A stretch of DNA of 64,000 nucleotides from Candidatus Thorarchaeota archaeon. Lineage in GTDB: Archaea > Asgardarchaeota > Thorarchaeia > Thorarchaeales > Thorarchaeaceae. The position numbers were made by a program, and so were the translations under genes. Numbering within the stretch: the first letter of the stretch is position 1; each line of letters opens with the position of its first letter. The notes below the pieces were generated by a model that was not told the DNA's origin, searched no databases, and worked only from the letters and a program-made list of their open reading frames with translations. Positions 27,680 to 36,154 of this stretch are shown piece after piece. The stretch is from NCBI GenBank assembly GCA_016839245.1, contig JAEOUN010000095.1:33747-97746 (forward strand), read 5' to 3'.

Positions 27680-29044
27680 ATGCATGAATATAGAATAAAA
27701 TTGATGACCCTTTGGATCTTGATTTTATTAGTCATGCCTTTCGCATCAATGCCTTTAGCAAACGCATGGGCAGCAGGCGATGAAGCGGCTATCTTTGGTT
27801 ATACTTTCGAAGAAGATTATTGGACAAACGATAGTATCATCATCGAAAATGATAATGGGACAGCAAGCTTCACAGCGTCATATGTTCATGTAGATGAATT
27901 TCAGGCATTTTTAATTGCTTTTAATAATGCGAACATGTCAACTGGTCAGAGGTTAATTTTGCCCTACCAGTTATTTGGTATGCACTATAAAACACCAGAG
28001 AATAGAGAGGTCTTCATTGGCGCAATATTTGCCTTCCTCTTATGCCACAACGAATCTTACGGAAGTAACAATCTTCCAGATATGGGCCATGACACTGCAT
28101 GGTATGTTGTACCCTTCAACGATAATACGACCTTTGGTGTTGAACCTCATGTCGTACCAATTCCTGCAACGAATGTCAGTAAGAATCATTATCGATTTGG
28201 AATGAGCTACTACAATCTAACTTGTAGGATTGTTGATGCAAACACTCCGTTCTGGTTCTGGGTTACACTTGCAACTCCAGTAATGACTGTTTTACTCAGT
28301 GAACTAACAATTCAATATGATATTATTATTCATGATGATGGTTCAGTTCAAGCTGAGAGTCTCTACACAATTGGACAGGTACACAAGATGAATTATCCCT
28401 TTGGCGTACCTGTTAATCCATCAGACATTATCATTGACTCGATGAAGATATCAGCTGTACACTATCTCTCAATCTTCACTTCGCAGTACCGAGTAACTCG
28501 AGCATCAGATGGAAACACACTTACAGCTCCTACAAGTACAACACCAATGAGTGATAACATTAGCATAATCGTTGGAGAAAGTGAACGCGCTTTTGATATA
28601 GGCTTAGGCAGGCAATATTCACTGATCAATGAAACCACTGATCCTTGGGATGTAGTGTCAGATGATGAAACTGCGATCAACTGTCTGCTTGGTGCCAGAT
28701 TGAGTGATCTGATACTGGTAGCTTGGCAACTTCCTCTCTCTGCTTTCATCTTTGCACACATGGCCTATGGTCTCTCAGAAGGTGTCAGAGGAGTATATTC
28801 CTCAATAGGTGATATGACTCGAGGAGCACTGAATGGGACTGCCTTTGTGAATAGTGATTGGTGGTATGCAGTCACATTCCCAGAATGGAACGGACTACGT
28901 GTTCAACAAGATCCCGTCTATGTGGCATATACAAACCTCGCAACGACCATCGTGGCTGATGGGGATGGTGGCGGCGTAGTAGCACTCCTACTAATTGTTG
29001 TAGGAGTAATTGCCGTAATCTGGTTAATTCGTAGACGAAGATAG
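27680..29044 (+). CDS. secreted, C-terminally membrane-anchored protein, unknown
   Basis: A signal peptide (hydrophobic core about 8-24, then ANAWA) is followed by about 390 residues rich in N, T, Y and W with many N-x-S/T sites, then a C-terminal membrane helix (about 430-448) and RRRR at the end. This is a type I surface protein. No domain recognised. A TadC-like gene follows, so it might be a cargo or partner of that system, but there is no class III signal peptide. Confidence 0.6.
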   Translation: MHEYRIKLMTLWILILLVMPFASMPLANAWAAGDEAAIFGYTFEEDYWTNDSIIIENDNGTASFTASYVHVDEFQAFLIAFNNANMSTGQRLILPYQLFGMHYKTPENREVFIGAIFAFLLCHNESYGSNNLPDMGHDTAWYVVPFNDNTTFGVEPHVVPIPATNVSKNHYRFGMSYYNLTCRIVDANTPFWFWVTLATPVMTVLLSELTIQYDIIIHDDGSVQAESLYTIGQVHKMNYPFGVPVNPSDIIIDSMKISAVHYLSIFTSQYRVTRASDGNTLTAPTSTTPMSDNISIIVGESERAFDIGLGRQYSLINETTDPWDVVSDDETAINCLLGARLSDLILVAWQLPLSAFIFAHMAYGLSEGVRGVYSSIGDMTRGALNGTAFVNSDWWYAVTFPEWNGLRVQQDPVYVAYTNLATTIVADGDGGGVVALLLIVVGVIAVIWLIRRRR

Positions 29045-29054
29045 AGCATTTGAA

Positions 29055-29114
29055 GTTCCTCGGATTTGATTGGAAATATTCGAGGAACAATTCCTCTTTT
29101 TTAATCGAGGAATT
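29055..29114 (+). terminator. double-hairpin terminator with T-run
   Basis: A perfect 8-bp stem GTTCCTCG/CGAGGAAC (29055-29062 and 29081-29088) is followed immediately by a second stem AATTCCTC/GAGGAATT around a run of six T. The T-run suits archaeal termination after the surface-protein gene. Confidence 0.6.
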
Positions 29115-29156
29115 TAAGAGAGTCATAATTGTGTTTGATTATAGAGGATTCTAACA

Positions 29157-30683
29157 GTGTTATACGAGAGATTGTGCAAAGTCAGTTCAAGAATTCCTCC
29201 GTTCTCGAATTTGAGTCGAAGGACTGATGACATTGACTTAGCACGAGCAGTGAAGTTTCTTGCTCCTCTAATGAAATTATCAACCCAAGGTGTTGTCGCT
29301 GCTTCGTATCTCACATCAATACTAATACTTCTTTGTTCTGTTCTCATTTTTTCATTTCTTGAAGTCAATCTCATAATTATGATCCCGATTTCAATAATGG
29401 CGTCGGTCATCACATACTATATTGTTATCTCGTATCCAGTATCTCTCATGAATAGCTACAAGCTTGGGTTGTCTGAAGAGGCTGATCTTGTCTATGAGCA
29501 ATTTGTCCTTGTTTTTCAAACTGGTGGAACAATTTTTGATGCTATTGAGATGGTCGCTCAATCTAATCATCCATATCTATCAAAAGCCTTCAATCAAATG
29601 TTAGATCAGATTGCTGATGGTACTCCCCCTGAAACATGTATAATGGATTTTGCTAAGAACCAACCCTCTGATGACATTCGAAGATACTTCATTGCGATAA
29701 TTTCCTCTCTTGAGAAGAAGACTGATCTTCTTGACAAACTCTCTGGAGAATCATTTGAAGCCGATCTTGCTCTCAGACAAAAGAATCTTGAACTTGAAAG
29801 TAGACTCTTAATCGTAGCAGCTTTAGTTACTTATGCACCTATAATGTTCACTCTTGCTATCTCTCTTGCCGGATACGCAACAAACATGGCTGTATTATTG
29901 ATTATTCCAGTCTTCATCGCACTTAATGCACTTCTTCGAAGTCGGTTCTCTCGCCAATTCTCGGCCTACTTTGACCGTCCAAAAGAAGATTCTGGAATTC
30001 CTCCTACTCAGAAGGAGATTGTAACAGAGTACGATGAATTCCTCAATTTTATGATTCTGATAGGACAACGATTAAGTGCTGGTGACACTCTAGAAGTCGC
30101 TCTCTTTTCTGTCTATGATGAACTGGAGCCTAGAATACAATCCCTCATCGCAATAGCAAACGATGCAATGCACCGCGAAGGGCTAAGTGTTTCTGAAGCT
30201 TTAGACCGAGCTTCCAAGTCTGCTCTTGGGCAAAGAGTGTCGCAGATGATACAGATGATATCTCTAATGTGTGAGACCTCTGCATTCAATGCTGGTGATA
30301 GAATATCAAGAATTGCCACTCGCCTGGTTAAACGACTAGCAGTTGCAAAAGAACGTGACTCAATCATCGCAGCTCAAAGGATGAAAGTATATCTTCTTAC
30401 AATTACGAGTGCTGCTGTGCTTGGATTGCTAGCATCTCTTGCTCCATTCTTATACATTGGTTCTCTTCTCACACAGGGGCCCGAATTTATTTCTGGTGTG
30501 ATTTCAACGTCAGATATTTTTCCGCTCTTAACTACTCTCGGAATAATAACATTGTCAATGGGTTATCAGAATACGCGAATGGTGAATGGCGATAGACCTA
30601 TTGTTGTTGCACTCATTTGTACTCTCCTCTTTTGGATTGCATTTGCATTATCTTCTAATTTATTGGGATTAAGTCTAGTGTAG
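29157..30683 (+). CDS. type II secretion F / TadC-FlaJ-like membrane protein
   Basis: 508 residues with two copies of the T2SF cytoplasmic four-helix domain (about 100-205 and 300-400), each followed by a membrane-helix pair, the layout of archaeal FlaJ/PilC platform proteins. The segments PETCIMDFA and LSVSEALDRAS mark the repeated domain. Such proteins need a FlaI/TadA-type ATPase to build a pilus or archaellum, but none is adjacent. The start is a GTG with AGAGGA about ten bases upstream. Confidence 0.75.
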   Translation: MLYERLCKVSSRIPPFSNLSRRTDDIDLARAVKFLAPLMKLSTQGVVAASYLTSILILLCSVLIFSFLEVNLIIMIPISIMASVITYYIVISYPVSLMNSYKLGLSEEADLVYEQFVLVFQTGGTIFDAIEMVAQSNHPYLSKAFNQMLDQIADGTPPETCIMDFAKNQPSDDIRRYFIAIISSLEKKTDLLDKLSGESFEADLALRQKNLELESRLLIVAALVTYAPIMFTLAISLAGYATNMAVLLIIPVFIALNALLRSRFSRQFSAYFDRPKEDSGIPPTQKEIVTEYDEFLNFMILIGQRLSAGDTLEVALFSVYDELEPRIQSLIAIANDAMHREGLSVSEALDRASKSALGQRVSQMIQMISLMCETSAFNAGDRISRIATRLVKRLAVAKERDSIIAAQRMKVYLLTITSAAVLGLLASLAPFLYIGSLLTQGPEFISGVISTSDIFPLLTTLGIITLSMGYQNTRMVNGDRPIVVALICTLLFWIAFALSSNLLGLSLV

Positions 30684-30738
30684 CATAGTTTATTTGTAGC
30701 TGTGCCAAGTCACTTACTAGTTAGGTTGAGGTGTTATC

Positions 30739-31401
30739 ATGCTTCAAATACCATTTTTCGACTGGACGCTCGGAGATATCATGCTATACTTCCAAAATGA
30801 TTGGATTTTAGCTTGGGTACTCATACTTTCGGGTGGCCTTCTAGCAATCTGGCTATTAGAAAACATTACAGATCCAATCCCATTGCTTGGTACAATATTT
30901 GATGGATTAGTACACATTGGTACATTCATTGGTTTCTTTGTAGGTATCCTAGATATTTTTGTAGGATATGTCGTATGGACTGTGCAACCTAGTGCAGTAA
31001 TTGTTGCAGGAATACTTATTCTGATGGGCTTTTCATTGGTCATGAGAGTGCTATCCAAGTTTCCACTTGCTCTAATATTTTCACTAGCAATAGCTGTCTT
31101 TGGAGTGGCAACAATGTATGGGTTTGTTCAGCCATTAACAAACAACACAACATTGATGAGTGTCACATATATTGCTGATGTCATCAACTTCCTGATATCT
31201 GGCAAGGGCTTGTTGATTATAGGGGCTGTCATTTTCGTCATTGTCTATGTAATTAGTGGATTAATCTTGAAATTAATCGAGCTAATTGGTAAAGTCTTTT
31301 CATCAACTCCTGTCAGCGTAATTGTCGGATTAGCAGCGATTGCTATTGGAGTGATCATCATATTTGCGCCTAGTCTAGTAGGACTGGTTCCTTGGTCTTA
31401 A
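30739..31401 (+). CDS. multi-pass membrane protein, unknown
   Basis: About six hydrophobic helices in 220 residues, nearly without charged loops. GAGGTG seven bases before the ATG supports the start. It follows the TadC-like gene by 55 bases on the same strand and could belong to the same assembly, but no homology suggests this directly. Confidence 0.6.
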   Translation: MLQIPFFDWTLGDIMLYFQNDWILAWVLILSGGLLAIWLLENITDPIPLLGTIFDGLVHIGTFIGFFVGILDIFVGYVVWTVQPSAVIVAGILILMGFSLVMRVLSKFPLALIFSLAIAVFGVATMYGFVQPLTNNTTLMSVTYIADVINFLISGKGLLIIGAVIFVIVYVISGLILKLIELIGKVFSSTPVSVIVGLAAIAIGVIIIFAPSLVGLVPWS

Positions 31402-31410
31402 TCAATAAAC

Positions 31411-31437
31411 GATAGAGGGGATAATCCCCTCTCTCTG
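31411..31437. terminator. terminator hairpin
   Basis: AGAGGGG and CCCCTCT pair around a short ATAAT loop, followed by a pyrimidine-rich tract ending in TTTTT. It sits between convergent genes. Confidence 0.6.
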
Positions 31438-31443
31438 TTCTTT

Positions 31444-31710
31444 TTAATTTCCAGCAGGTTTTCGAATCTCTCTAAAATATAAAAACTTCAGATCCCTGTC
31501 GGAATAGAATTTTGCTGCAATATCTATAGCTCTCTTTGCAGCAATAATCCCTTCATACCAGTCTGAAACATACAGCTTTTTTTCAAGATCTATCTGCGTA
31601 TCGCTTAGGACAAAGCCATCTGGCAATTCAAACTCATCAGGAGTCAACAATGCGACTCGAAATGAAGCTGTTCCCACTTCTGATTCAAGCCATAATTCAC
31701 AATAAGTCAT
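31444..31710 (-). CDS. small hypothetical protein
   Basis: 88 residues: an N-terminal beta-rich half and a C-terminal amphipathic half with YEGIIAAKRAIDIAAKFY helix character, ending in a basic tail. It begins close to the divergent promoter region of the ribbon-helix-helix gene and ends at a shared terminator, which supports it as a gene. No family recognised. Confidence 0.5.
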   Translation of the reverse strand: MTYCELWLESEVGTASFRVALLTPDEFELPDGFVLSDTQIDLEKKLYVSDWYEGIIAAKRAIDIAAKFYSDRDLKFLYFREIRKPAGN

Positions 31711-31818
31711 TGATTATCGAAATATTCAGCACATTTGAAGAAAAGAAACTTTCTCTGATTGAATATTCAATGTCCATACTACTCATAATACGTATACCCC
31801 AAAGAGTTCAAATAGTAG

Positions 31819-31832
31819 GTATACATGTATAC
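31819..31832. promoter_or_regulatory. perfect palindrome, probable operator
   Basis: GTATACATGTATAC is fully self-complementary. A second GTATAC hexamer lies at 31792-31797, and a TAGAC-N9-GTCTA inverted repeat follows at 31846-31864, all just ahead of the ribbon-helix-helix gene at 31871. Repeated short palindromes are what such regulators bind, so autoregulation is a reasonable inference. Confidence 0.5.
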
Positions 31833-31870
31833 TAATGATTCCAAGTAGACTCGAATAGTGTCTATTTGAT

Positions 31871-32458
31871 ATGATTAATGGAAAGTACGTCACTTCGCAG
31901 GAGGAAATTACACTGTCGGACGATTCAGATAAGAAGAAAATAATCAGTGTCACCATGAGTACGAACATTGTAGATAAAATTGACGAATTAGTAAAGGAGC
32001 GAATAGGTCGGTCACGTGCGCAACTCATTGAGGATGCCGTTCGGTGGTTCCTAGATTTCACAGTACACAAATGGAATGAACGTGGTATTTACGTAAATAC
32101 ATCGAGATCTATATTGGAATCAGAATCTGTTTCTTCATTATTCTTTTCTCAACTTACTCCAAATGATCAATACGAGCTGGGAAAAACAGCAGGAAGCCAA
32201 TCACCAGTTTCAGATGTCGTGAGATTGTTTCACGGTGTGAATCCAATTGATTCCAAGAATCGCCCTCTTATACTCAAACTCCTCCAAGAAAATGGATGGG
32301 GTTCAATAGATTATAAGAAATCCGGACTTATTGTCATTGAGAGCCCATTTTATCCTGCACCTTTCATTAAGGGATATCTGGAATCTCTTCTGAAGGTAAA
32401 TCTGGAAATCGTTGAAATTGATGTCAAGGAGAACGTAGCTTTTCAAATCTCTAAGTAA
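31871..32458 (+). CDS. ribbon-helix-helix transcriptional regulator with C-terminal domain
   Basis: Residues about 22-65 match a CopG/NikR-type ribbon-helix-helix: the strand KKIISVTMS, then helices around IVDKIDELVKE and SRAQLIEDAVRWFLD. The remaining 130 residues form an alpha/beta domain with no metal-site signature; it may sense a ligand or mediate dimer contacts. The palindromes immediately upstream suggest it controls its own promoter, and perhaps the divergent small gene. Confidence 0.75.
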   Translation: MINGKYVTSQEEITLSDDSDKKKIISVTMSTNIVDKIDELVKERIGRSRAQLIEDAVRWFLDFTVHKWNERGIYVNTSRSILESESVSSLFFSQLTPNDQYELGKTAGSQSPVSDVVRLFHGVNPIDSKNRPLILKLLQENGWGSIDYKKSGLIVIESPFYPAPFIKGYLESLLKVNLEIVEIDVKENVAFQISK

Positions 32459-32497
32459 CTATCTCATATTGAACGTTGCTATAGTGAAAACTTGGAT

Positions 32498-32923
32498 TTA
32501 CCATTCTTGTCCAATTTCTAAAATCTCAAATTCACTCTCATATAGCCCTGGAATGCTATCAATAGTTCTTCTTATTTCAGGCTCCTTCTTTCTGATATCA
32601 TCTGCTGAGAAATATACTTCATAGATGCATCGATTTTCTTCAAAGCAGAATCCTGTTGTAAAGAGAACTTTTAAATCGTGGTGTTTGAATAGTTGCGTCA
32701 TTGTTTGCATCAATGCAGGATTTACCTTTTCCACTTCAAGTCGTACTCGAGCTCCGCCTTCCTTCATCATAGGAATAAGGCGAATCTCACCTGATCTCTC
32801 AAAATATATCACCATAGCGGCCTTCATGCCGTCTAGTGCCGAATTGTTGAAGAAATCTTCTGGGAGACTTATTTGCCTCTTTTTATGAACATCGGCAATC
32901 ATACCTTTTGTCAGTCCGGCCAC
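32498..32923 (-). CDS. AbrB-like DNA-binding domain with ACT-like C-terminal domain
   Basis: The N-terminal 50 residues contain the AbrB/MazE swapped-hairpin pattern (KKRQISLPEDF, then a strand with IRLIPM). The C-terminal 85 residues have strand-helix-strand order (ARVRLEVEKV, a helix to HHDLKVLFTT, CIYEVYF, a final helix) like an ACT or ferredoxin-like ligand domain. Together this suggests a small ligand-responsive regulator. The start is probably the GTG at 32923. The assignment rests on pattern only. Confidence 0.55.
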   Translation of the reverse strand: MAGLTKGMIADVHKKRQISLPEDFFNNSALDGMKAAMVIYFERSGEIRLIPMMKEGGARVRLEVEKVNPALMQTMTQLFKHHDLKVLFTTGFCFEENRCIYEVYFSADDIRKKEPEIRRTIDSIPGLYESEFEILEIGQEW

Positions 32924-33101
32924 GCGTATCGCCTCATACCGTTATAATGCATCTGCGTTATTAGAGTATTTGTATCCTTCGTGCTTCTATTATTATGCAT
33001 TTCTGGGAAATACATTAGCATTTCGAGGGCTTTTTACATTCAGAAAACAATAAAACGCTACAATATAGACTAAATTTTACGTCTAAATGGATGGATGATT
33101 C

Positions 33102-33224
33102 ATGGCAAAAGAAGGCGGAATTTACGTTTGTGATATATGTCAACAAGTCATTGAGGTCAAGAAATCGGGCGCAGGCACTCTGGTTTGCTGCGGGCAACCT
33201 ATGAGACTATATGAAGATGATTAG
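33102..33224 (+). CDS. desulforedoxin-type rubredoxin-like protein, 40 residues
   Basis: A very short gene. The product has CDIC near the N-terminus and the adjacent pair CC in LVCCGQPM near the C-terminus: the C-x2-C...CC iron site of desulforedoxin and of the N-terminal domain of desulfoferrodoxin. The GGG/GAGTLVCCG core matches this family closely. It should be a small Fe(SCys)4 electron carrier, often linked to superoxide or oxygen defence in anaerobes. The other upstream ATG (33088) meets a stop at once, so the start is fixed. Confidence 0.85.
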   Translation: MAKEGGIYVCDICQQVIEVKKSGAGTLVCCGQPMRLYEDD

Positions 33225-33268
33225 AAGCTTTAATGCCTATGTCTGAACACTTGATAATGTTTATATTC

Positions 33269-33277
33269 ATATAAAAG
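33269..33277 (+). promoter_or_regulatory. TATA box of first Rpb5-like gene
   Basis: CATATAAAA lies 30-38 bases ahead of the ATG at 33307, with AGGGGT as the ribosome binding site at 33294-33299. Initiation about 25 bases downstream gives a very short leader. Confidence 0.5.
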
Positions 33278-33306
33278 AGGCGAAGCCAAGTTTAGGGGTA
33301 CATTCC

Positions 33307-33870
33307 ATGTTCGAAATGCCAACTGCTGTAATTAAAACAAGAGGTCTCTTGAACCTACGTGCATTCAAGACAACAGAACTTCTTGAGTATGAAGATAGGT
33401 ACGTTATGTATCCTACGAAGGAAGACAATGGTGCCATCAAGAAATATGTTGTCTGGATATTAAAAGAACCCCGCGTTGTTGGTATAGCGCTTGTGAAAGA
33501 TCTTGCCCAAGAAATGGAGGAGACTGATGCACAACGTGGCATGCTAGTTGGTGGAGTTAGATTCACACCTGCAGCTAGCAAACATGCTCAAGTCGCGAAG
33601 GTTGAACTTGTTGAAGGTGGGTATGCATCCTTTGACCTTTTTGAACATGAATTGGTTCCCAAGCATTGGATAGCCTCTGATGAGGAGGTTCAGATGGTTC
33701 TCACTCACTATAAAATCTCTAAAAATCAACTTCCAACGATTGGTACTGATGATCCTGCGGCACGTGTATTAGGTGCCTTACCAGGACAAGTTTTACGAAT
33801 CGAGAGAGAGAGCATAGTTTCCGGTAAATCCTATTACTACCGATTAGTCGTCAGAGGAAGCGGCGGTTAA
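33307..33870 (+). CDS. full-length Rpb5-like RNA polymerase subunit (copy A)
   Basis: Residues 112-183 match RpoH/Rpb5 assembly domain: HELVPKH at 114-120, HYKISKNQLP at 134-143, DPAARVLG at 149-156, GQVLRIERES at 160-169 and YYRLVV at 177-182. Residues 5-111 are an added domain that follows the N-terminal jaw of eukaryotic Rpb5: an opening helix with LLNLRAF, a KYVVWILKEPRVVGIALVKD strand-helix, and FTPAASKHA, corresponding to human FFPEEPKVGIKTIK and MTPSAKQSL (recalled). Archaeal RpoH is normally only the C-terminal part. RpoH links the polymerase clamp side to downstream DNA. A second copy follows. Confidence 0.88.
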   Translation: MFEMPTAVIKTRGLLNLRAFKTTELLEYEDRYVMYPTKEDNGAIKKYVVWILKEPRVVGIALVKDLAQEMEETDAQRGMLVGGVRFTPAASKHAQVAKVELVEGGYASFDLFEHELVPKHWIASDEEVQMVLTHYKISKNQLPTIGTDDPAARVLGALPGQVLRIERESIVSGKSYYYRLVVRGSGG

Positions 33871-33940
33871 TTTTTTCTGTTATTCAATAATACTTATATC
33901 AAATCCTTCGAATCCCCTATTCGTTATGGGGTTTTGAATA

Positions 33941-34495
33941 TTGTCTAATTTTCCGACAATTGTCGAGAAGACGCGTGCCCTTCTTGCACTTCGTGGATTC
34001 AGCACGCATGAGCTATGGGAATATGATGATCGATATGTTATGCATCCAGAGCACCTAGTTGGAGAATCCATGGTCAAGTATGTAATTTGGATATTAAAAG
34101 AGGACCATGTTGTTGGCGTTGCTCTTGTTAGAGACCTAATGAAAGAAATGGAAGAGGTTGAAGCGCAACGAGGAATGCTTGTTGGAGGAAATAGGTCTAC
34201 ACCTGCGGCGGCAAAGTATGCAAAGATGTCAAAAGTAGAGCTTGTTGAAGGAAATTATTCATCATTTGATTTATTTGATCACGAGCTTGTTCCTTCACAT
34301 GTTATTGTTGAATCTGGAGAGGTAGAGCTGGTAACAAGCCATTACAAGATAAAGAAAACACAGTTACCTCGTATCTATTCTAATGATCCTGCAGTCCGAG
34401 TTCTTGGAGCTCGTCCAGGCCAGGTTCTACGCATCGAACGGAATAGTAAGACCTCTGGTAAGACTTACTTCTACCGATTAGTTGTTGATAGATAG
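33941..34495 (+). CDS. full-length Rpb5-like RNA polymerase subunit (copy B)
   Basis: Collinear with copy A without gaps through residue 184 and clearly related in both domains (for example AQRGMLVGG and HELVP shared). The N-terminal jaw-like domain spans about 5-111 and the RpoH assembly domain about 112-182, with QLPRI, DPAVRVLG and GQVLRIER intact, so both copies look functional. The TTG start has GGGG nine bases ahead, and a TATA-like CTTATATC sits near 33893, so it has its own promoter. Neither copy is next to rpoB or rpoA, the usual place for rpoH. Confidence 0.87.
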   Translation: MSNFPTIVEKTRALLALRGFSTHELWEYDDRYVMHPEHLVGESMVKYVIWILKEDHVVGVALVRDLMKEMEEVEAQRGMLVGGNRSTPAAAKYAKMSKVELVEGNYSSFDLFDHELVPSHVIVESGEVELVTSHYKIKKTQLPRIYSNDPAVRVLGARPGQVLRIERNSKTSGKTYFYRLVVDR

Positions 34496-34501
34496 TCTTG
34501 T

Positions 34502-35281
34502 TTAGATGGGAATTAGACCCATCTGCATTGCAACCAAGAACATCACGACACAGGATATCATTGGTAATGTTACATTGTCTGTACCTTTTGGACTTACAAG
34601 TTCAACTAAAGTTGCAGTAAGCGCACCAATCAGAGCAAGAATAACCATATTGACATACCCTATTCCTGGTGTGAAAATGGTAACACTGAAGATTCCAAAC
34701 CACCAGAAAGCTATCATTGCTCCTATGAAACCGAAAACGAACAAACCAATACATCCTTGAATACTTCTATTTGACCCAAATATCACCTTGGTGTGGTTCT
34801 TTCCATATCGCATACCAATTGGTGCACTCATTCCGTCGCCAAACATCATGATGTGAATTGAAGCTGCGGGAATAAAGTACAGCATCTCGTTTCCAGTGAA
34901 TGTGAATAACGCCGTCAAGATGGTAATTGAAACCGAATACCAGAAAGGTCCTCTGACACTTCCATGCTCTAAATCTTCAGGTCTTGCCATGGCCGCAAAG
35001 AATCTACCAAACCTCTCTGAGTTTGCTAATCCTAACATCACAACGAAAGTCAATGCAACAAATGTAGCAACCCATGGATGTGGAAAATAGGGAAGTGTCC
35101 AGATTGCAGCACCTGCAAAGAGATGGACTATCTTCCGGGTGAAGTCAGGGTTCAGCTTTAACTTTCTTCTAGCAACATCTCCTATTGTTAGGATAATTAC
35201 AGCATAAATGATTGCGATGAAAAAGACAATGATGTCTTCCAAGACAATAGTAAATTCTACCTGCAAGATAGCATTCTCCAT
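34502..35281 (-). CDS. DGK1/SEC59-type CTP-dependent lipid kinase
   Basis: About seven membrane helices. The segment FTRKIVHLFAGA near 40-51 and the later GDGMSAPIGMRYGK with SIQG are the shared motifs of dolichol kinase, phytol kinase and yeast Dgk1. It should phosphorylate an isoprenoid alcohol or diacylglycerol lipid in the membrane, using CTP in the studied relatives. In an archaeon the substrate may be dolichol for glycan carriers, which would fit the surface-glycan genes downstream, or a salvaged isoprenol. Confidence 0.75.
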   Translation of the reverse strand: MENAILQVEFTIVLEDIIVFFIAIIYAVIILTIGDVARRKLKLNPDFTRKIVHLFAGAAIWTLPYFPHPWVATFVALTFVVMLGLANSERFGRFFAAMARPEDLEHGSVRGPFWYSVSITILTALFTFTGNEMLYFIPAASIHIMMFGDGMSAPIGMRYGKNHTKVIFGSNRSIQGCIGLFVFGFIGAMIAFWWFGIFSVTIFTPGIGYVNMVILALIGALTATLVELVSPKGTDNVTLPMISCVVMFLVAMQMGLIPI

Positions 35282-35327
35282 TTATTGTTGGATGAAAAAC
35301 GAGTGAATATATCTATCGGCCATGCTA

Positions 35328-36143
35328 TTAGTGATTTTCGACAATTCTTGATGAGAGTCCGGCTGTTTCTTCAAGACTTTTGATGGCATTCTTAACCAAA
35401 TGAATAAGGTCTTTCTTGTCATTCCCTGCGGCAGAAACCCATACTCTCAGCGACTTCGATGTCCCATATGTCTTAGGCATTGACTTAATGTACACTCCTG
35501 GATATTTCTTCATAACTATATCAATTGCAGGTGCAAAAACTGATTCATCATGCATTCCAAATTCGACTATCTGTTCGTGAAATTTCCTTTTCACACGTTT
35601 GCTCAACCATGGAATCACTGAATCTTCAAAAATGAACTTCAATTCTGAAGGAACACCGGGTAGAGAAAAAATTGTTTTCTGTCCCTCATTGAGTCTGATT
35701 CCAGGGGCTCCTCCTACTCTGTTATCCAAAGGAACACTGCCCTCTGGTATTATGGCCATTTTCTTCCGTGCCTCTGTCATATCTGGAGACTGCACAATTC
35801 CTCTCTCGTACAGCGTCTTGTATTGACGTTGAACAATAGCCAATGCATTAGGATCTTCAGAAACACTTCGATTCAAATGGAGAGCTATTGCTCTCAATGT
35901 CATATCATCGTGTGTCGGTCCAAGCCCTCCTGAAGTGATAATGACGTCACATGAATCCATTAGAAAATCGAGGGCTTTTCCAATTTCCTCAATCTCATCT
36001 CTGACTGAAACAAGTCGCTTCATCTGCAGTCCTAAAGCAATAAGTTGCAATTCCATCCAATTTGAGTTTGTATCAAGAACGAGACCATCTAGTACTTCAT
36101 TTCCAATAGCAAGTATACCTACCGAATTGATTTTTGGTTCCAT
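35328..36143 (-). CDS. CinA-like molybdopterin-binding-fold protein
   Basis: The MoaB/MogA-like fold is seen from ILAIGNEVLDGLVLDTNS at the N-terminus and TSGGLGPTHDD near 90-100, which are the CinA N-terminal signatures. At 271 residues it is the short archaeal form without the C-terminal nicotinamide-nucleotide amidase domain. Such proteins are proposed to act on NAD-related or ADP-ribose metabolites; the reaction here is not certain. It overlaps neither neighbour, and it is 11 bases behind the HD gene. Confidence 0.82.
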   Translation of the reverse strand: MEPKINSVGILAIGNEVLDGLVLDTNSNWMELQLIALGLQMKRLVSVRDEIEEIGKALDFLMDSCDVIITSGGLGPTHDDMTLRAIALHLNRSVSEDPNALAIVQRQYKTLYERGIVQSPDMTEARKKMAIIPEGSVPLDNRVGGAPGIRLNEGQKTIFSLPGVPSELKFIFEDSVIPWLSKRVKRKFHEQIVEFGMHDESVFAPAIDIVMKKYPGVYIKSMPKTYGTSKSLRVWVSAAGNDKKDLIHLVKNAIKSLEETAGLSSRIVENH

Positions 36144-36154
36144 AAGTTATCACT

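Noticed and set aside
31650..31835. Plus-strand frame of about 60 codons ahead of the ribbon-helix-helix gene
   Set aside because: It overlaps the better supported minus-strand gene and the palindrome cluster, and encodes nothing recognisable.
33307..34495. Ordinary archaeal rpoH genes
   Set aside because: Both proteins are more than twice the normal RpoH length, and the extra N-terminal part follows the eukaryotic Rpb5 jaw pattern without gaps between copies.
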